Shown: in pieces, positions 17,000 through 28,129 of the stretch
Position numbering within the stretch: the first letter of the stretch is position 1
Layout: each line of letters begins with the position of its first letter
NCBI RefSeq assembly: GCF_026016325.1
Contig: NZ_CP087203.1
Coordinates: 5,952,001 to 6,016,000 of the forward strand
Origin: Pseudomonas sp. B21-056
Lineage (GTDB): Bacteria > Pseudomonadota > Gammaproteobacteria > Pseudomonadales > Pseudomonadaceae
Direction of reading: 5' to 3'
DNA: 64,000 nt
Program-made: the position numbers and the translations under genes
The notes under the pieces: generated by a model
The model's input: only the letters and a program-made list of their open reading frames with translations
Databases searched by the model: none
What the model was told of the DNA's origin: nothing

Positions 17000-18076
17000 T
17001 TAGGGAGCAGGTTTGTTGGAAACAGAGGCCGCCAGCGAAGTCGCCGCTTGCAGATAATGTTCGGCAACGTCGAGCATTCGGTTGGCAAAACCCCATTCGT
17101 TGTCGAACCAGGCCAGGATGTTCACCAGCCTCGGGCCGGATACACGGGTCTGGCTGGCATCGACGATGGCCGAATGCGGGTCATGGTTAAAATCACAACT
17201 GGCATGGGGCAACTCGGTGTAGGCCAGAAGGCCCTTGAGCGGGCCGTTGGTAGCGGCTTCGCGCAGGATCCGATTGACCTCGGTGGCGTCGGTGTCGCTC
17301 ACGGTCTGCATCGTCATGTCGAGGCAGGACACGTTGACCGTCGGCACTCGCACGGCTTTGGCCTGAATTCTCCCCGCAAGTTCCGGCAGCAGCCGTTCAA
17401 TGCCACGCGCCAGACCAGTGGACACCGGAATCACCGACTGGAACGCCGAACGGGTGCGGCGCAAGTCTTCGTGATGATAGGCATCGATCACCGGCTGATC
17501 GTTCATCGCCGAGTGGATGGTGGTGATCGACACGTATTCCAGGCCAATGGCCTGATCCAGCAGGCGCAACAGCGGCACGCCGCAGTTGGTGGTGCAAGAC
17601 GCGTTGGAGACCAGCAGTTCGTGCCCGGTCAGGCAATCCTGGTTGACGCCGTAGACGATGGTGGCGTCCACATCCGCTTCGCTGGCCATCGGCTGGGAAA
17701 ACAGCACTCGCGGCGCACCGGCCGCAAGGAAACGCTCGCCGTCTTCGCGGGTGTGGTAGGCCCCGGAGCACTCGAGCACCAGATCGACGCCCAGGGACGC
17801 CCAGTCGATGCCTTCGGGAGTGGCACTGCGCAGGACTTTCACGCAGTTGCCATTAATGTGCAGACAATCGCCCTCGACCCGCACTTCGCCGGGGAACCGG
17901 CCATGGGTGGAGTCGAAGCGTGTCAGGTACTCGATGCTGGCCATGTCGGCCAGATCGTTGATTGCGACGATCTCGAAACCGGCCTCAGCCCCTCGCTCGA
18001 ACAACGCACGCAAGACGCAACGACCAATCCGGCCGTAGCCGTTGAGTGCAACTTTGTAGGGACGCGGTTGGAGCAT
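17000..18076 (-). CDS. epd: Erythrose-4-phosphate dehydrogenase (GapA family)
   Basis: Enzyme of 358 aa. NAD-binding LNGYGRIGRCVLRAL, catalytic Cys in NASCTTNC, and the C-terminal WFDNEWGFANRM place it in the GAPDH superfamily. The position between tktA and pgk, the ALFERG insertion and the overall divergence from glycolytic GAPDH favour Epd, which oxidises erythrose-4-phosphate to 4-phosphoerythronate for pyridoxal phosphate synthesis. A GAPDH role cannot be excluded from sequence alone. A REP pair lies between it and tktA. Confidence 0.9.
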   Translation of the reverse strand: MLQPRPYKVALNGYGRIGRCVLRALFERGAEAGFEIVAINDLADMASIEYLTRFDSTHGRFPGEVRVEGDCLHINGNCVKVLRSATPEGIDWASLGVDLVLECSGAYHTREDGERFLAAGAPRVLFSQPMASEADVDATIVYGVNQDCLTGHELLVSNASCTTNCGVPLLRLLDQAIGLEYVSITTIHSAMNDQPVIDAYHHEDLRRTRSAFQSVIPVSTGLARGIERLLPELAGRIQAKAVRVPTVNVSCLDMTMQTVSDTDATEVNRILREAATNGPLKGLLAYTELPHASCDFNHDPHSAIVDASQTRVSGPRLVNILAWFDNEWGFANRMLDVAEHYLQAATSLAASVSNKPAP

Positions 18077-18130
18077 AGGGGTCTTTGGCCTGATTGAATC
18101 CGTTAATACAGTAGCGTCTGAACCAACGCC

Positions 18131-18196
18131 ATCGCGAGCAGGCTCGCTCCCACAGGGGTCGGTGGAGATCCTTGTGGGAGCGAGCCTGCTCGCGAT
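18131..18196. repeat. REP pair (family A), opposite orientation
   Basis: Close inverted pair inside the tktA-epd intergenic space. It could stabilise or separate the upstream and downstream parts of the transcript. Confidence 0.9.
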
Positions 18197-18225
18197 GGCG
18201 TCAGAGCAAGCAGCCTGTTTGCAGA

Positions 18226-20223
18226 TCAGTCTTCCAGCAACTCTTCAGCCTGGCCCAGGATGTTTTCCAGGGTAAAGCCGAATTCCTCGAACAACGCCGG
18301 CGCAGGTGCCGACTCGCCGTAGGTGGTCATGCCGATCACGCGGCCTTCCAGGCCCACGTACTTGTACCAGTAATCGGCATGAGCAGCCTCGATGGCGATC
18401 CGGGCGCTGACCTGCAACGGCAGGACCGCCTGCTTGTAGCCGGCGTCCTGGGCGTCGAACACGCTGGTGCAAGGCATGGACACCACGCGCACGTTGCGGC
18501 CCTGCTCGGTCAGCTTGTCGTAGGCCTGAACAGCCAGGCCGACTTCGGAACCGGTAGCGATCAGGATCAGCTCAGGCTCGCCGATGCAATCCTTGAGCAC
18601 ATAGCCGCCACGGGCGATCTCGTCGATCTGGCTGACTTCGCGAGCCTGATGCTGCAGGTTCTGACGGGAGAAGATCAGCGCCGACGGGCCGTCGTTGCGT
18701 TCGATGGCGTACTTCCAGGCCACCGCCGATTCCACCGCGTCACAAGGGCGCCAGGTGTCCAGGTTCGGGGTGCAACGCAGGCTCGCCAGTTGCTCGATCG
18801 GCTGGTGAGTCGGGCCGTCTTCGCCCAGGCCGATGGAGTCGTGGGTGAACACGTAGAGCACGCGCTTCTTCATCAACGCCGACATGCGCACGGCATTGCG
18901 GGCGTATTCCATGAACATCAGGAAGGTGGCGCCGTAAGGCACCAGGCCGCCGTGCAGCGCAACCCCGTTCATGATCGCGCTCATGCCGAATTCACGAACG
19001 CCGTAGTACATGTAGTTGCCGCTGGCGTCTTCGGCGCTGACACCCTTGCAGCCTTTCCACAGGGTCAGGTTGGAACCGGCCAGGTCGGCCGAACCGCCGA
19101 GCAGTTCCGGCAGCAATGGGCCGAAAGCGTTCAGGGTGTTCTGGCTGGCCTTGCGGCTGGCGATGGTTTCGCCCTTGGCCGCGACTTCGGCGATGTAGGC
19201 CGAGGCTTTTTCGGCGAAGTCGGCCGGCAGTTCACCGCTCAGGCGACGCACCAACTCGTTGGCCAACTCAGGGAATTCGGCGGAATAGGCCGCGAAACGC
19301 TGGTCCCATTCGGCTTCGAGGGCACGGCCTTTTTCCTTGGCGTCCCACTCGGCGTAGATGTCCGCCGGAACTTCGAATGGACCGTGGTTCCACTTCAGCG
19401 CAGCGCGGGTCAGGGCGATTTCCTCGGCACCCAGTGGCGCGCCGTGGCAGTCTTCCTTGCCTTGCTTGTTCGGCGAGCCGAAACCGATGGTGGTCTTGCA
19501 GCAGATCAGGGTCGGCTGGCTGCTCTTGCGGGCGGTCTCGATGGCGGTCTTGATCTCTTCCGGATCGTGGCCATCGACGTTGCGGATCACCAGCCAGTTA
19601 TAGGCTTCGAAACGCTTGGGGGTGTCGTCGGTGAACCAGCCCTCGACTTCGCCATCGATGGAGATGCCGTTGTCGTCATAGAAAGCGATCAGCTTGTCCA
19701 GGCCCAAGGTGCCGGCCAGGGAGGCGACTTCGTGGGAAATGCCTTCCATCATGCAGCCATCACCCAGGAACACGTAGGTGTGGTGGTCGACAACGTTATG
19801 CCCCGGGCGGTTGAACTGCGCCGCCAGGACTTTTTCCGCCAGGGCGAAGCCCACGGCATTGGCCAGGCCCTGACCCAGCGGGCCGGTGGTGGTTTCCACG
19901 CCCGGGGTGTAGCCGTATTCCGGGTGGCCCGGGGTGCGGCTGTGCAGTTGACGGAAATTTTTCAGGTCATCGATCGACAGGTCGTAGCCGGTCAGGTGCA
20001 GCAGCGAGTAGATCAACATCGAGCCGTGACCGTTGGACAGCACGAAGCGGTCACGGTCGGCGAACGATGGATTGCTCGGGCTGTGCTTGAGGTAGTCGCG
20101 CCACAGCACCTCGGCGATATCCGCCATGCCCATTGGGGCACCTGGGTGGCCGCTGTTGGCTTTCTGCACGGCATCCATGCTGAGGGCACGAATGGCATTG
20201 GCACGCTCACGACGGCTGGGCAT
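18226..20223 (-). CDS. tktA: Transketolase
   Basis: Enzyme of 665 aa, normal length. Thiamine-diphosphate enzyme of the non-oxidative pentose phosphate pathway, moving two-carbon units between sugar phosphates. Visible: [37 protein letters not shown], the ThDP motif starting [12 protein letters not shown] and ending with the distal Asp/Asn ([10 protein letters not shown]), [19 protein letters not shown] and the C-terminal transketolase domain. RBS AGGAGAT supports the ATG giving [11 protein letters not shown]. First gene of the tkt-epd-pgk cluster, divergent from the ArsR-methyltransferase gene. Confidence 0.98.
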   Translation of the reverse strand: MPSRRERANAIRALSMDAVQKANSGHPGAPMGMADIAEVLWRDYLKHSPSNPSFADRDRFVLSNGHGSMLIYSLLHLTGYDLSIDDLKNFRQLHSRTPGHPEYGYTPGVETTTGPLGQGLANAVGFALAEKVLAAQFNRPGHNVVDHHTYVFLGDGCMMEGISHEVASLAGTLGLDKLIAFYDDNGISIDGEVEGWFTDDTPKRFEAYNWLVIRNVDGHDPEEIKTAIETARKSSQPTLICCKTTIGFGSPNKQGKEDCHGAPLGAEEIALTRAALKWNHGPFEVPADIYAEWDAKEKGRALEAEWDQRFAAYSAEFPELANELVRRLSGELPADFAEKASAYIAEVAAKGETIASRKASQNTLNAFGPLLPELLGGSADLAGSNLTLWKGCKGVSAEDASGNYMYYGVREFGMSAIMNGVALHGGLVPYGATFLMFMEYARNAVRMSALMKKRVLYVFTHDSIGLGEDGPTHQPIEQLASLRCTPNLDTWRPCDAVESAVAWKYAIERNDGPSALIFSRQNLQHQAREVSQIDEIARGGYVLKDCIGEPELILIATGSEVGLAVQAYDKLTEQGRNVRVVSMPCTSVFDAQDAGYKQAVLPLQVSARIAIEAAHADYWYKYVGLEGRVIGMTTYGESAPAPALFEEFGFTLENILGQAEELLED

Positions 20224-20416
20224 CGCTGATCTCCTGGGGTTTGAATAACGAAACTGAAAAAAGGCGTGCATTTTCCCTCACCCACCGGCCCGGGGCAATG
20301 ACAGATAGTCATACAGAGCGGTTTTTCCGGTGGATAAAGGCGCTTTCGCCAGGTGAAACCTTTCCGCGGATGGTTTGTAGAGTAAAGCCCGTTTCGGGAA
20401 GTGCCATTTATCGAGC

Positions 20417-20438
20417 AATATCAAAACTTTTTGATATT
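20417..20438. promoter_or_regulatory. Perfect palindrome, probable ArsR-type operator
   Basis: Arms AATATCAAAA and TTTTGATATT are exact inverted copies around a CT spacer. The ATCAA..TTTGAT core resembles the general ArsR/SmtB operator. It lies 41 bases before the ArsR-methyltransferase start, upstream of a possible -35 TTGCGG (20443-20448) and -10 TAGACT (20466-20471) 17 bases apart, and it faces tktA on the other side. Confidence 0.65.
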
Positions 20439-20479
20439 GAACTTGCGGTGATCCAGACCCATCACTAGACTGCCGCCCT

Positions 20480-21475
20480 ATGAACTTACGCGTGCCGTCC
20501 ATCCGCCATGAAGACAGCGATGAGCTGGCGGCCCTTTGCAAGGCCGGCGGCGATCCGTTGCGGCTCAATGTATTGCGCGCCCTGGCCAACGACTCGTTCG
20601 GCGTACTGGAACTGGCGCAGATCTTCGGCATCGGTCAGTCCGGCATGAGCCATCACCTCAAGGTCCTGGCCCAGGCCGACCTGGTGGCAACCCGTCGTGA
20701 AGGCAATGCCATTTTCTATCGCCGCGCCCTGCCCCATACCGATCTGTTGGGTGGCAAGCTGCACGCGGCATTGCTGGACGAAGTGGACGAATTGGACCTG
20801 CCGATCGAGGTGCAGGCGCGCATCGCCCAGGTACACGGGCAACGAGCCGCTGCCAGCCAGGACTTTTTCGCACGGGTGGCAGAGAAGTTTCGTGCCCAGC
20901 AGGACCTGATCGCGGGACTGCCGCAGTACCGTGAGAGCGTCGTGGCGCTGCTCGACAAGCTGAGCTTCGAGCCTGCCGCCACCGCCATCGAAGTCGGCCC
21001 CGGCGACGGCGCCTTCCTGCCGGAACTGGCGCGGCGCTTCAGCCAGGTGACGGCGCTGGACAACAGCCCGGCCATGCTCGAACTGGCGCGCCAGGTGTGC
21101 GAACGCGAAAAGCTGACTCATGTCAGCCTGCAATTGGCCGATGCCTTGGAGGGCGTGAACCTGCAGGCCGATTGCGTTGTATTGAATATGGTACTGCACC
21201 ATTTCGCCGCACCGGCCGATGCGCTCAGGCACATGGCCGGCCTGCTGCAACCAGGCGGTAGCCTGTTGGTGACAGAGTTATGCAGCCACAACCAGAGTTG
21301 GGCCAGGGAGGCCTGCGGTGATCTCTGGCTGGGGTTTGAACAGGACGATCTGGCCCGTTGGGCCACCGCTGCGGGCCTCGTGCCCGGGGAAAGCCTCTAT
21401 GTAGGCTTACGTAATGGTTTCCAGATCCAGGTTCGCCATTTTCAGCGACCGGCTGGCGACACTCACCATCGGTAA
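20480..21475 (+). CDS. ArsR-family regulator fused to a SAM-dependent methyltransferase domain
   Basis: Protein of 331 aa. Residues about 10-95 form an ArsR winged helix (DPLRLNVLRALANDSFGVLELAQIFGIGQSGMSHHLKVL). Residues about 140-320 form a class I methyltransferase fold with motif I EVGPGDGAFL and acidic LDNSPAMLE. It starts an operon with metK, 19 bases upstream. The context points to a repressor that senses SAH or SAM, similar to SahR-type methionine-cycle regulators; this is inference from context. The metal-binding Cys pairs of arsenic sensors are absent. The putative operator is the palindrome at 20417-20438. No clear Shine-Dalgarno sequence is seen, so the leader may be very short. 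Confidence 0.88.
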   Translation: MNLRVPSIRHEDSDELAALCKAGGDPLRLNVLRALANDSFGVLELAQIFGIGQSGMSHHLKVLAQADLVATRREGNAIFYRRALPHTDLLGGKLHAALLDEVDELDLPIEVQARIAQVHGQRAAASQDFFARVAEKFRAQQDLIAGLPQYRESVVALLDKLSFEPAATAIEVGPGDGAFLPELARRFSQVTALDNSPAMLELARQVCEREKLTHVSLQLADALEGVNLQADCVVLNMVLHHFAAPADALRHMAGLLQPGGSLLVTELCSHNQSWAREACGDLWLGFEQDDLARWATAAGLVPGESLYVGLRNGFQIQVRHFQRPAGDTHHR

Positions 21476-21494
21476 CTTGTAGGAAAACATCGAG

Positions 21495-22685
21495 ATGAGC
21501 GAATACTCCCTTTTCACCTCCGAGTCCGTGTCTGAAGGGCATCCGGACAAAATCGCCGACCAGATTTCTGATGCGGTGCTGGACGCCATCATTGCTGAAG
21601 ACAAGTTCGCCCGCGTGGCGTGCGAGACTCTGGTGAAAACGGGCGTGGCGATCATCGCCGGCGAAGTCACCACCTCGGCCTGGGTCGACCTGGAACAGAT
21701 CGTCCGTGACGTCATCCTGGGCATCGGCTACAACAGCTCCGACGTCGGTTTCGACGGCGCGACCTGCGGCGTGATGAACATCATCGGCAAACAATCGGTG
21801 GACATCGCCCAAGGCGTTGACCGCAGCAAGCCGGAAGACCAGGGCGCCGGCGACCAGGGCCTGATGTTCGGCTACGCCAGCAACGAAACCGACGTGCTGA
21901 TGCCGGCTCCGATCACCTTCTCGCACCAACTGGTGCAGCGCCAGGCCGAAGCCCGTAAATCCGGCCTGCTGCCGTGGCTGCGTCCGGATGCCAAGTCCCA
22001 GGTCACCTGCCGTTACGAAAACGGCAAGGTGGTGGGTATCGACGCCATCGTGCTGTCGACCCAACACAACCCTGAAGTGTCCTACAAAGACCTGCGCGAA
22101 GGCGTGATGGAACTGATCGTCAAGCACGTGCTGCCTGCCGAGCTGCTGAACAAGGACACCCAGTTCCACATCAACCCGACCGGCAACTTCATCATCGGTG
22201 GCCCGGTGGGCGACTGCGGCCTGACCGGTCGCAAGATCATCGTCGACAGCTACGGCGGCATGGCCCGTCACGGCGGTGGTGCATTCTCCGGCAAGGATCC
22301 ATCGAAGGTTGACCGCTCGGCGGCCTACGCCGGTCGCTATGTGGCCAAGAACATCGTCGCCGCCGGCCTGGCCGAGCGCTGCGAGATCCAGGTTTCCTAC
22401 GCCATCGGCGTTGCCCAGCCTACGTCGATCTCGCTGAACACCTTCGGCACCGGCAAGATCGGCGACGACAAGATCATCAAGCTGGTCCGTGAGGTGTTCG
22501 ACCTGCGTCCATACGCCATCACCACCATGCTCGACCTGCTGCACCCGATGTACCAGGAAACCGCAGCCTACGGCCACTTCGGTCGCACGCCGCAAACCAA
22601 GACTGTCGGTGGCGACACGTTCACCACCTTCACCTGGGAAAAAACCGACCGCGCCGACGCCCTGCGCGCCGCTGCCGGCCTGTAA
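21495..22685 (+). CDS. metK: S-adenosylmethionine synthetase
   Basis: Enzyme of 396 aa, full length. It makes SAM from methionine and ATP. Motifs: [34 protein letters not shown] (flexible active-site region), [17 protein letters not shown] and [19 protein letters not shown]. The strongly conserved C-terminus ends in [17 protein letters not shown]. It follows the ArsR-methyltransferase gene by 19 bases and is probably co-transcribed; a strong terminator follows. Confidence 0.98.
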   Translation: MSEYSLFTSESVSEGHPDKIADQISDAVLDAIIAEDKFARVACETLVKTGVAIIAGEVTTSAWVDLEQIVRDVILGIGYNSSDVGFDGATCGVMNIIGKQSVDIAQGVDRSKPEDQGAGDQGLMFGYASNETDVLMPAPITFSHQLVQRQAEARKSGLLPWLRPDAKSQVTCRYENGKVVGIDAIVLSTQHNPEVSYKDLREGVMELIVKHVLPAELLNKDTQFHINPTGNFIIGGPVGDCGLTGRKIIVDSYGGMARHGGGAFSGKDPSKVDRSAAYAGRYVAKNIVAAGLAERCEIQVSYAIGVAQPTSISLNTFGTGKIGDDKIIKLVREVFDLRPYAITTMLDLLHPMYQETAAYGHFGRTPQTKTVGGDTFTTFTWEKTDRADALRAAAGL

Positions 22686-22698
22686 TACCCGCTGCTAT

Positions 22699-22737
22699 GA
22701 AAAAGCCCCTGGCGACTTGGTCGCCAGGGGCTTTTTC
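22699..22737 (+). terminator. Rho-independent terminator of metK
   Basis: AAAAAGCCCCTGGCGAC and its mirror form a 17-bp stem with a TTGG loop and a T run. The A run on the other side makes it usable for the convergent RhtB gene too. Confidence 0.9.
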
Positions 22738-22769
22738 ATGCTTGGTTGCACAAGTCTGCCGCCGAAACT

Positions 22770-23390
22770 TCAGGAACGCCGCGCCACCAGCAGGAACGAA
22801 GCCGCGCTCGCCAACAGTCCTGCACACATCCGGTTGAACAAGCGCTTGCCACTGGGTTGGGCAAACAGCTTGCGCGCATAGATACCCATGTAGCAATACA
22901 ACCCGATGGCGATGCACTCCAACGCCAGGAACAGCCCGCCCAGCACGGCGAACTGCTGGGTGACCGTACCGGAGCGGTCGACGAACTGCGGTAGAAACGC
23001 GGTAAACAACAGGATTGCCTTGGGATTGCCGATCGCCACCAGGAATTCCTGGCGCGCCAGTTGCCCCATGCCCTTCGAGCCCATCGCAGCTTCACCACCG
23101 GCCTCGGGTCGGGCCCGCCACAGTTGCACGGCGAGGTAGAACAGATACCCGGCACCCACGAGCTTGATCCCCAGGAACAACAATTCCGAGGTATGCAGCA
23201 CAGCCGTCAGGCCCACCGCCGCCAGGGCAATCATGATCGCGAACGCCAGCAGCCGGCCCATGCCACCGCTGCACGCCCGGACGAAGCCATAACGCGAGGC
23301 GTTGCTGATGGACAACAGGTTATTCGGTCCTGGCGCCATGTTCAGGGCGAAACAGGCCGGAATGAAAACAGCGAGTGTCGTCAGGTCCAT
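22770..23390 (-). CDS. LysE/RhtB family amino acid exporter
   Basis: Membrane protein of 206 aa with about six hydrophobic helices. FIPACFALNMAPGPNNLLSISNASRYG is the LysE/RhtB signature. QEFLVAIGNPKAILLFTAFLPQFVD is the conserved second motif. The family exports amino acids such as homoserine, threonine or leucine; the substrate cannot be read from sequence. Start MDLTTLAVFIPA was chosen because the N-terminal helix begins there. Convergent with metK. Confidence 0.9.
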   Translation of the reverse strand: MDLTTLAVFIPACFALNMAPGPNNLLSISNASRYGFVRACSGGMGRLLAFAIMIALAAVGLTAVLHTSELLFLGIKLVGAGYLFYLAVQLWRARPEAGGEAAMGSKGMGQLARQEFLVAIGNPKAILLFTAFLPQFVDRSGTVTQQFAVLGGLFLALECIAIGLYCYMGIYARKLFAQPSGKRLFNRMCAGLLASAASFLLVARRS

Positions 23391-23559
23391 CGGGGGCACT
23401 CCTGGCAGCGCGGATCGGAGGTCCATTCTGCACCGGCCAGCAATGGGTTCAAGAGACAGTTACCCGATCAAATCGCACTCCACTGTACCGCCGCAGTAGT
23501 GCCATCAGGCTCGGCAAAATCCGGTAACCATCCGGCCCTGGCACCCTCTGCTTCAGTGA

Positions 23560-25269
<1,710 letters not shown>

Positions 25270-25359
25270 CATTGTCCCGCGCAGTTGAACCCAAGGGGCG
25301 GACATGCGTTCCAACAGCGCATCTGGACCGACCGCTCGCGAGCTTTTTACGGAGTTGCT

Positions 25360-25755
25360 ATGAATTTCCTGCCCCCCCTTGCCCTGCTGGTCTTGTGCAC
25401 CGCCATGGCCACGCCCCTGATGGCGGACGAGCAAACCCCGGAATTGACCGGCTGCGCAGCCAAGCGCCAGGGCATCATCAACCAGATCGAACTGGCCAAG
25501 TCCCGAGGCAATGCGGACCAGCAAGCAGGCCTGGAAACCGCCCTCAATGAAGTCACCACCCATTGCACCGACGCATCCTTGCGCAAGGAACGTGAAACCA
25601 AGGTGCTCGACGCCAAGCACGAAGTCAGCCGTCGCCAGGCCGACCTGGAAAAGGCCATGAAAAAAGGCGACCCCGAGCGCATCAACAAGCGCAAGGACAA
25701 GCTGGCAGCCTCCCGCAAGGAACTGCAGGAGGCGGTGGATGAGTTGGACAAATAA
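25360..25755 (+). CDS. DUF1090 periplasmic protein (YqjC-like)
   Basis: Protein of 131 aa with a signal peptide (MNFLPPLALLVLCTAMATPLMA). The mature part has two Cys (LTGCAAK and THCTDAS) and a very charged, continuous alpha-helix (LRKERETKVLDAKHEVSRRQ and onward), probably coiled coil. This matches DUF1090, whose function is unknown. RBS GGAG lies five bases before the ATG. Convergent with the cytochrome gene only 25 bases away. Confidence 0.85.
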   Translation: MNFLPPLALLVLCTAMATPLMADEQTPELTGCAAKRQGIINQIELAKSRGNADQQAGLETALNEVTTHCTDASLRKERETKVLDAKHEVSRRQADLEKAMKKGDPERINKRKDKLAASRKELQEAVDELDK

Positions 25756-25780
25756 GCTCGCAACTTGAAGCGGCCCTACG

Positions 25781-26230
25781 TCAATGATCCCGAAATTCCT
25801 TATGACAGGCACTGCACGCATCCTCGACTTTCTGCACCGCCGGCCCCAGGTAACTGGCGCTGTAGGGTTGGACCTTGCTGGCCGTCACCAACTCGCCGGT
25901 GGCCGTTTCAAGACTGTGGGCCAGTTCCTGGAAGCGCGCCTGTTTCTGCCAGACTTCATCCCGGGCGCTGGTGTGCTCCTGCTCGCGTACTGGCGGGAAA
26001 TGTTTCCACGGTTCGCGAGACAGTTGGTCAAGCCGCACGGCCCCCTCGGCGAAGCGCGCACCGTCGAACGGAACCCGGCCACGCAGCATGCCGCCCAACT
26101 CCTCGTTGGTCTTGAGCATCTGCTTGAAAATCGCCTTGCGCTGGCCCAGCGGGGAGTTGGGATCGACACCGCCGCAGGCGGACAACATCAGGCAGGCCAG
26201 CATGACCATGGAAAATCGTTTTACAAACAT
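25781..26230 (-). CDS. Cytochrome c'-type lipoprotein (c556-like)
   Basis: Protein of 149 aa. N-terminal signal MFVKRFSMVMLACLMLSAC with lipobox LSAC predicts a lipid anchor. The helical body contains FKQMLKTNEELGGMLRGRVPFD and ends in CSACHKEFRDH, a single CxxCH haem c site at the C-terminus, typical of the cytochrome c'/c556 four-helix family. Likely a periplasmic electron carrier or haem sensor. Divergent from mltA; the 125-bp gap holds both promoters. Confidence 0.9.
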   Translation of the reverse strand: MFVKRFSMVMLACLMLSACGGVDPNSPLGQRKAIFKQMLKTNEELGGMLRGRVPFDGARFAEGAVRLDQLSREPWKHFPPVREQEHTSARDEVWQKQARFQELAHSLETATGELVTASKVQPYSASYLGPAVQKVEDACSACHKEFRDH

Positions 26231-26355
26231 CTTGGCCTCGGGACAGGAAACGGCGGTTAGTATCCTCGGGTCATCGGTAAAGACCAATGGCCTTATTCAC
26301 AATACGGGTTGTTCGAAGGCGTGACAGCGCTCGAACGACTGCAAGGAAAAATTTC

Positions 26356-27543
26356 ATGAACAGCCGTTTCAAGACCTGGCACAAAGGCCTGGCGTTGACC
26401 CTACCGCTGATCGCCCTGTTGGCCGGCTGCAATCGCGGCGACAAGGTCGAAGAGCCGCAGACTCATGCCCTCGCCACTTATGTCAGTACACCCTGGGAAG
26501 CGCTGCCGGCGGTATCCGATGAAGACCTGCTGGCCGGTTTCCGCTCCTGGCGCAGCGCGTGCACCCGGCTCAAGGCTGATGTGACCTGGGGCCCGACCTG
26601 CGCCGCGGCAGCCAATGTGCCGCAGACCGCTAAAGCTATGCGCAACTTCCTGAAACAGAACCTCGACGTCTATGGCCTGCGCTCGGGGGACAACAGCCCC
26701 AATGGCCTGATCACCGGCTATTACGAGCCGGTCTACCCGGGCAGCCTCACCCAGACCGCCAGCGCCAACGTCCCGGTGTACGGCGTACCGGAGGACATGA
26801 TCATCGTGGCGCTGGACAGCCTCTACCCCGAGCTCAAGGGCAAACGCCTGCGCGGTCGCCTCGAAGGCCGGGTGCTCAAGCCCTACGACGACGCCTCCAC
26901 TATCGAAACCAACGGCGTGAAGGCGCCCGTGATCGCCTGGCTGACAGACCCGATGAACCTGCAGTTCCTGCAGATCCAGGGCTCGGGTCGTATTCGGCTC
27001 GATGACGGTCGCCAGTTGCGCATCGGCTATGCCGACCAGAACGGCCACCCTTACCGGCCGATCGGACGCTGGCTGGTCGAACAGGGCGAACTGAAGAAAG
27101 AAGACGTGACCATGGGCGCCATCAGTGCCTGGGCCAAGGCCAATCCGACCCGGATACCCGAATTGCTGGGCAGCAATCCCAGCTATGTGTTTTTCAACCG
27201 CAACCCCGACAGCAACGAAGGCCCCCGGGGCTCGTTGAATGTACCGTTGACCGCCGGCTATAGCGTGGCGGTGGATCGCAAGGTCATTCCGCTGGGCAGC
27301 CTGTTGTGGCTATCCACGACCCGCCCCGACGGCAGCCCATTGAACCGACCGGTCGCGGCCCAGGACACCGGTGGCGCCATTGCCGGTGAAGTACGGGCGG
27401 ACCTGTTCTGGGGCACCGGCGAAGCCGCGGGGCAATTGGCCGGGGACATGAAGCAGCAGGGGCAGATCTGGATGTTGTGGCCCAAGGGTATGGTATTGCC
27501 GCAAGTGCCGCAGGTGGCGAATGCGGTCACCGCCAATCCCTGA
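26356..27543 (+). CDS. mltA: Membrane-bound lytic murein transglycosylase A
   Basis: Lipoprotein of 395 aa; lipobox LLAGC (Cys25) after a basic N-terminus. It cleaves peptidoglycan glycan strands, giving 1,6-anhydro products. The MltA barrel domain is visible from ITGYYEPVYPGS through QIQGSGRIRLDDG. The C-terminal 3D domain contains VAAQDTGGAIAGEVRADLFWGTG with the catalytic and structural Asp residues. RBS AAGGAAA precedes the ATG. A frame extends upstream but would bury the signal peptide. Confidence 0.95.
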   Translation: MNSRFKTWHKGLALTLPLIALLAGCNRGDKVEEPQTHALATYVSTPWEALPAVSDEDLLAGFRSWRSACTRLKADVTWGPTCAAAANVPQTAKAMRNFLKQNLDVYGLRSGDNSPNGLITGYYEPVYPGSLTQTASANVPVYGVPEDMIIVALDSLYPELKGKRLRGRLEGRVLKPYDDASTIETNGVKAPVIAWLTDPMNLQFLQIQGSGRIRLDDGRQLRIGYADQNGHPYRPIGRWLVEQGELKKEDVTMGAISAWAKANPTRIPELLGSNPSYVFFNRNPDSNEGPRGSLNVPLTAGYSVAVDRKVIPLGSLLWLSTTRPDGSPLNRPVAAQDTGGAIAGEVRADLFWGTGEAAGQLAGDMKQQGQIWMLWPKGMVLPQVPQVANAVTANP

Positions 27544-27568
27544 GCAGGGCGTTGCCTATGCCGACGCC

Positions 27569-27660
27569 TTCGCGAGCAGGCTCGCTCCCACATTGATTTC
27601 GGTGCTCACAAAATAAATGTCCACTGGAGATCCACTGTGGGAGCGAGCCTGCTAGCGAAG
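27569..27660. repeat. REP pair (family A)
   Basis: Inverted pair after mltA. The right arm carries a substitution (GCTAGCGA in place of GCTCGCGA). Confidence 0.85.
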
Positions 27661-27694
27661 GGGCCAGCACAGCCCCAGGATTCAATAACCAGGC

Positions 27695-28078
27695 TCAGAC
27701 AGAAACACAGAAGAAACTGACCACCAGCCCCGCCCCCACCAACCACACCAGCGAGCGCAGGATCGCCCAGTCCGCCAGATAGCAAATGATGTACAGCAGG
27801 CGACTGGTGATGAACAACACCGCCAGCACGTTGATGGTCACCAGCTCGGCATTGCCGGCCAGGTGCGCAACGATCACCGCGGCAGCGAACGCCGGGGCAA
27901 TTTCAAAACTGTTGAGCTGCGCGGCATACGCGCGCCGGGGAAAACCCTCGAGTGTTTCCAGGAAGTCCCGAGGATCGTGGTTGTCTTGCAGCCGGTATCT
28001 TCCGCCGATCTTGGCGATGGCGATACACAGGTAAGGCAGGATGATCGCGATCAAAATACACCACAGGGCAACCGTCAT
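27695..28078 (-). CDS. MAPEG family membrane protein
   Basis: Protein of 127 aa with four hydrophobic helices. PRRAYAAQLNSFEIAPAFAAAVIVAHLAG and the FITSRLLYIICYLADWAILRS segment are characteristic of bacterial MAPEG proteins, related to microsomal glutathione S-transferases. The specific activity is unknown. It is 51 bases downstream of the EamA gene and in the same direction, so it is probably in the same transcript. Confidence 0.88.
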   Translation of the reverse strand: MTVALWCILIAIILPYLCIAIAKIGGRYRLQDNHDPRDFLETLEGFPRRAYAAQLNSFEIAPAFAAAVIVAHLAGNAELVTINVLAVLFITSRLLYIICYLADWAILRSLVWLVGAGLVVSFFCVSV

Positions 28079-28129
28079 GACGCAGTTCCTTCTTTGAGTT
28101 TCAGGGGGAATCGAAAATCGGGGAGTCGC

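Noticed and set aside
15773..18097. Plus-strand open frame of 774 codons
   Set aside because: Antisense to pgk and epd, both certain genes. It has no recognisable motif and spans two genes and their gap.
18172..20229. Plus-strand open frame of 685 codons
   Set aside because: Antisense to tktA. Its start lies inside a REP arm, and it shows no motifs.
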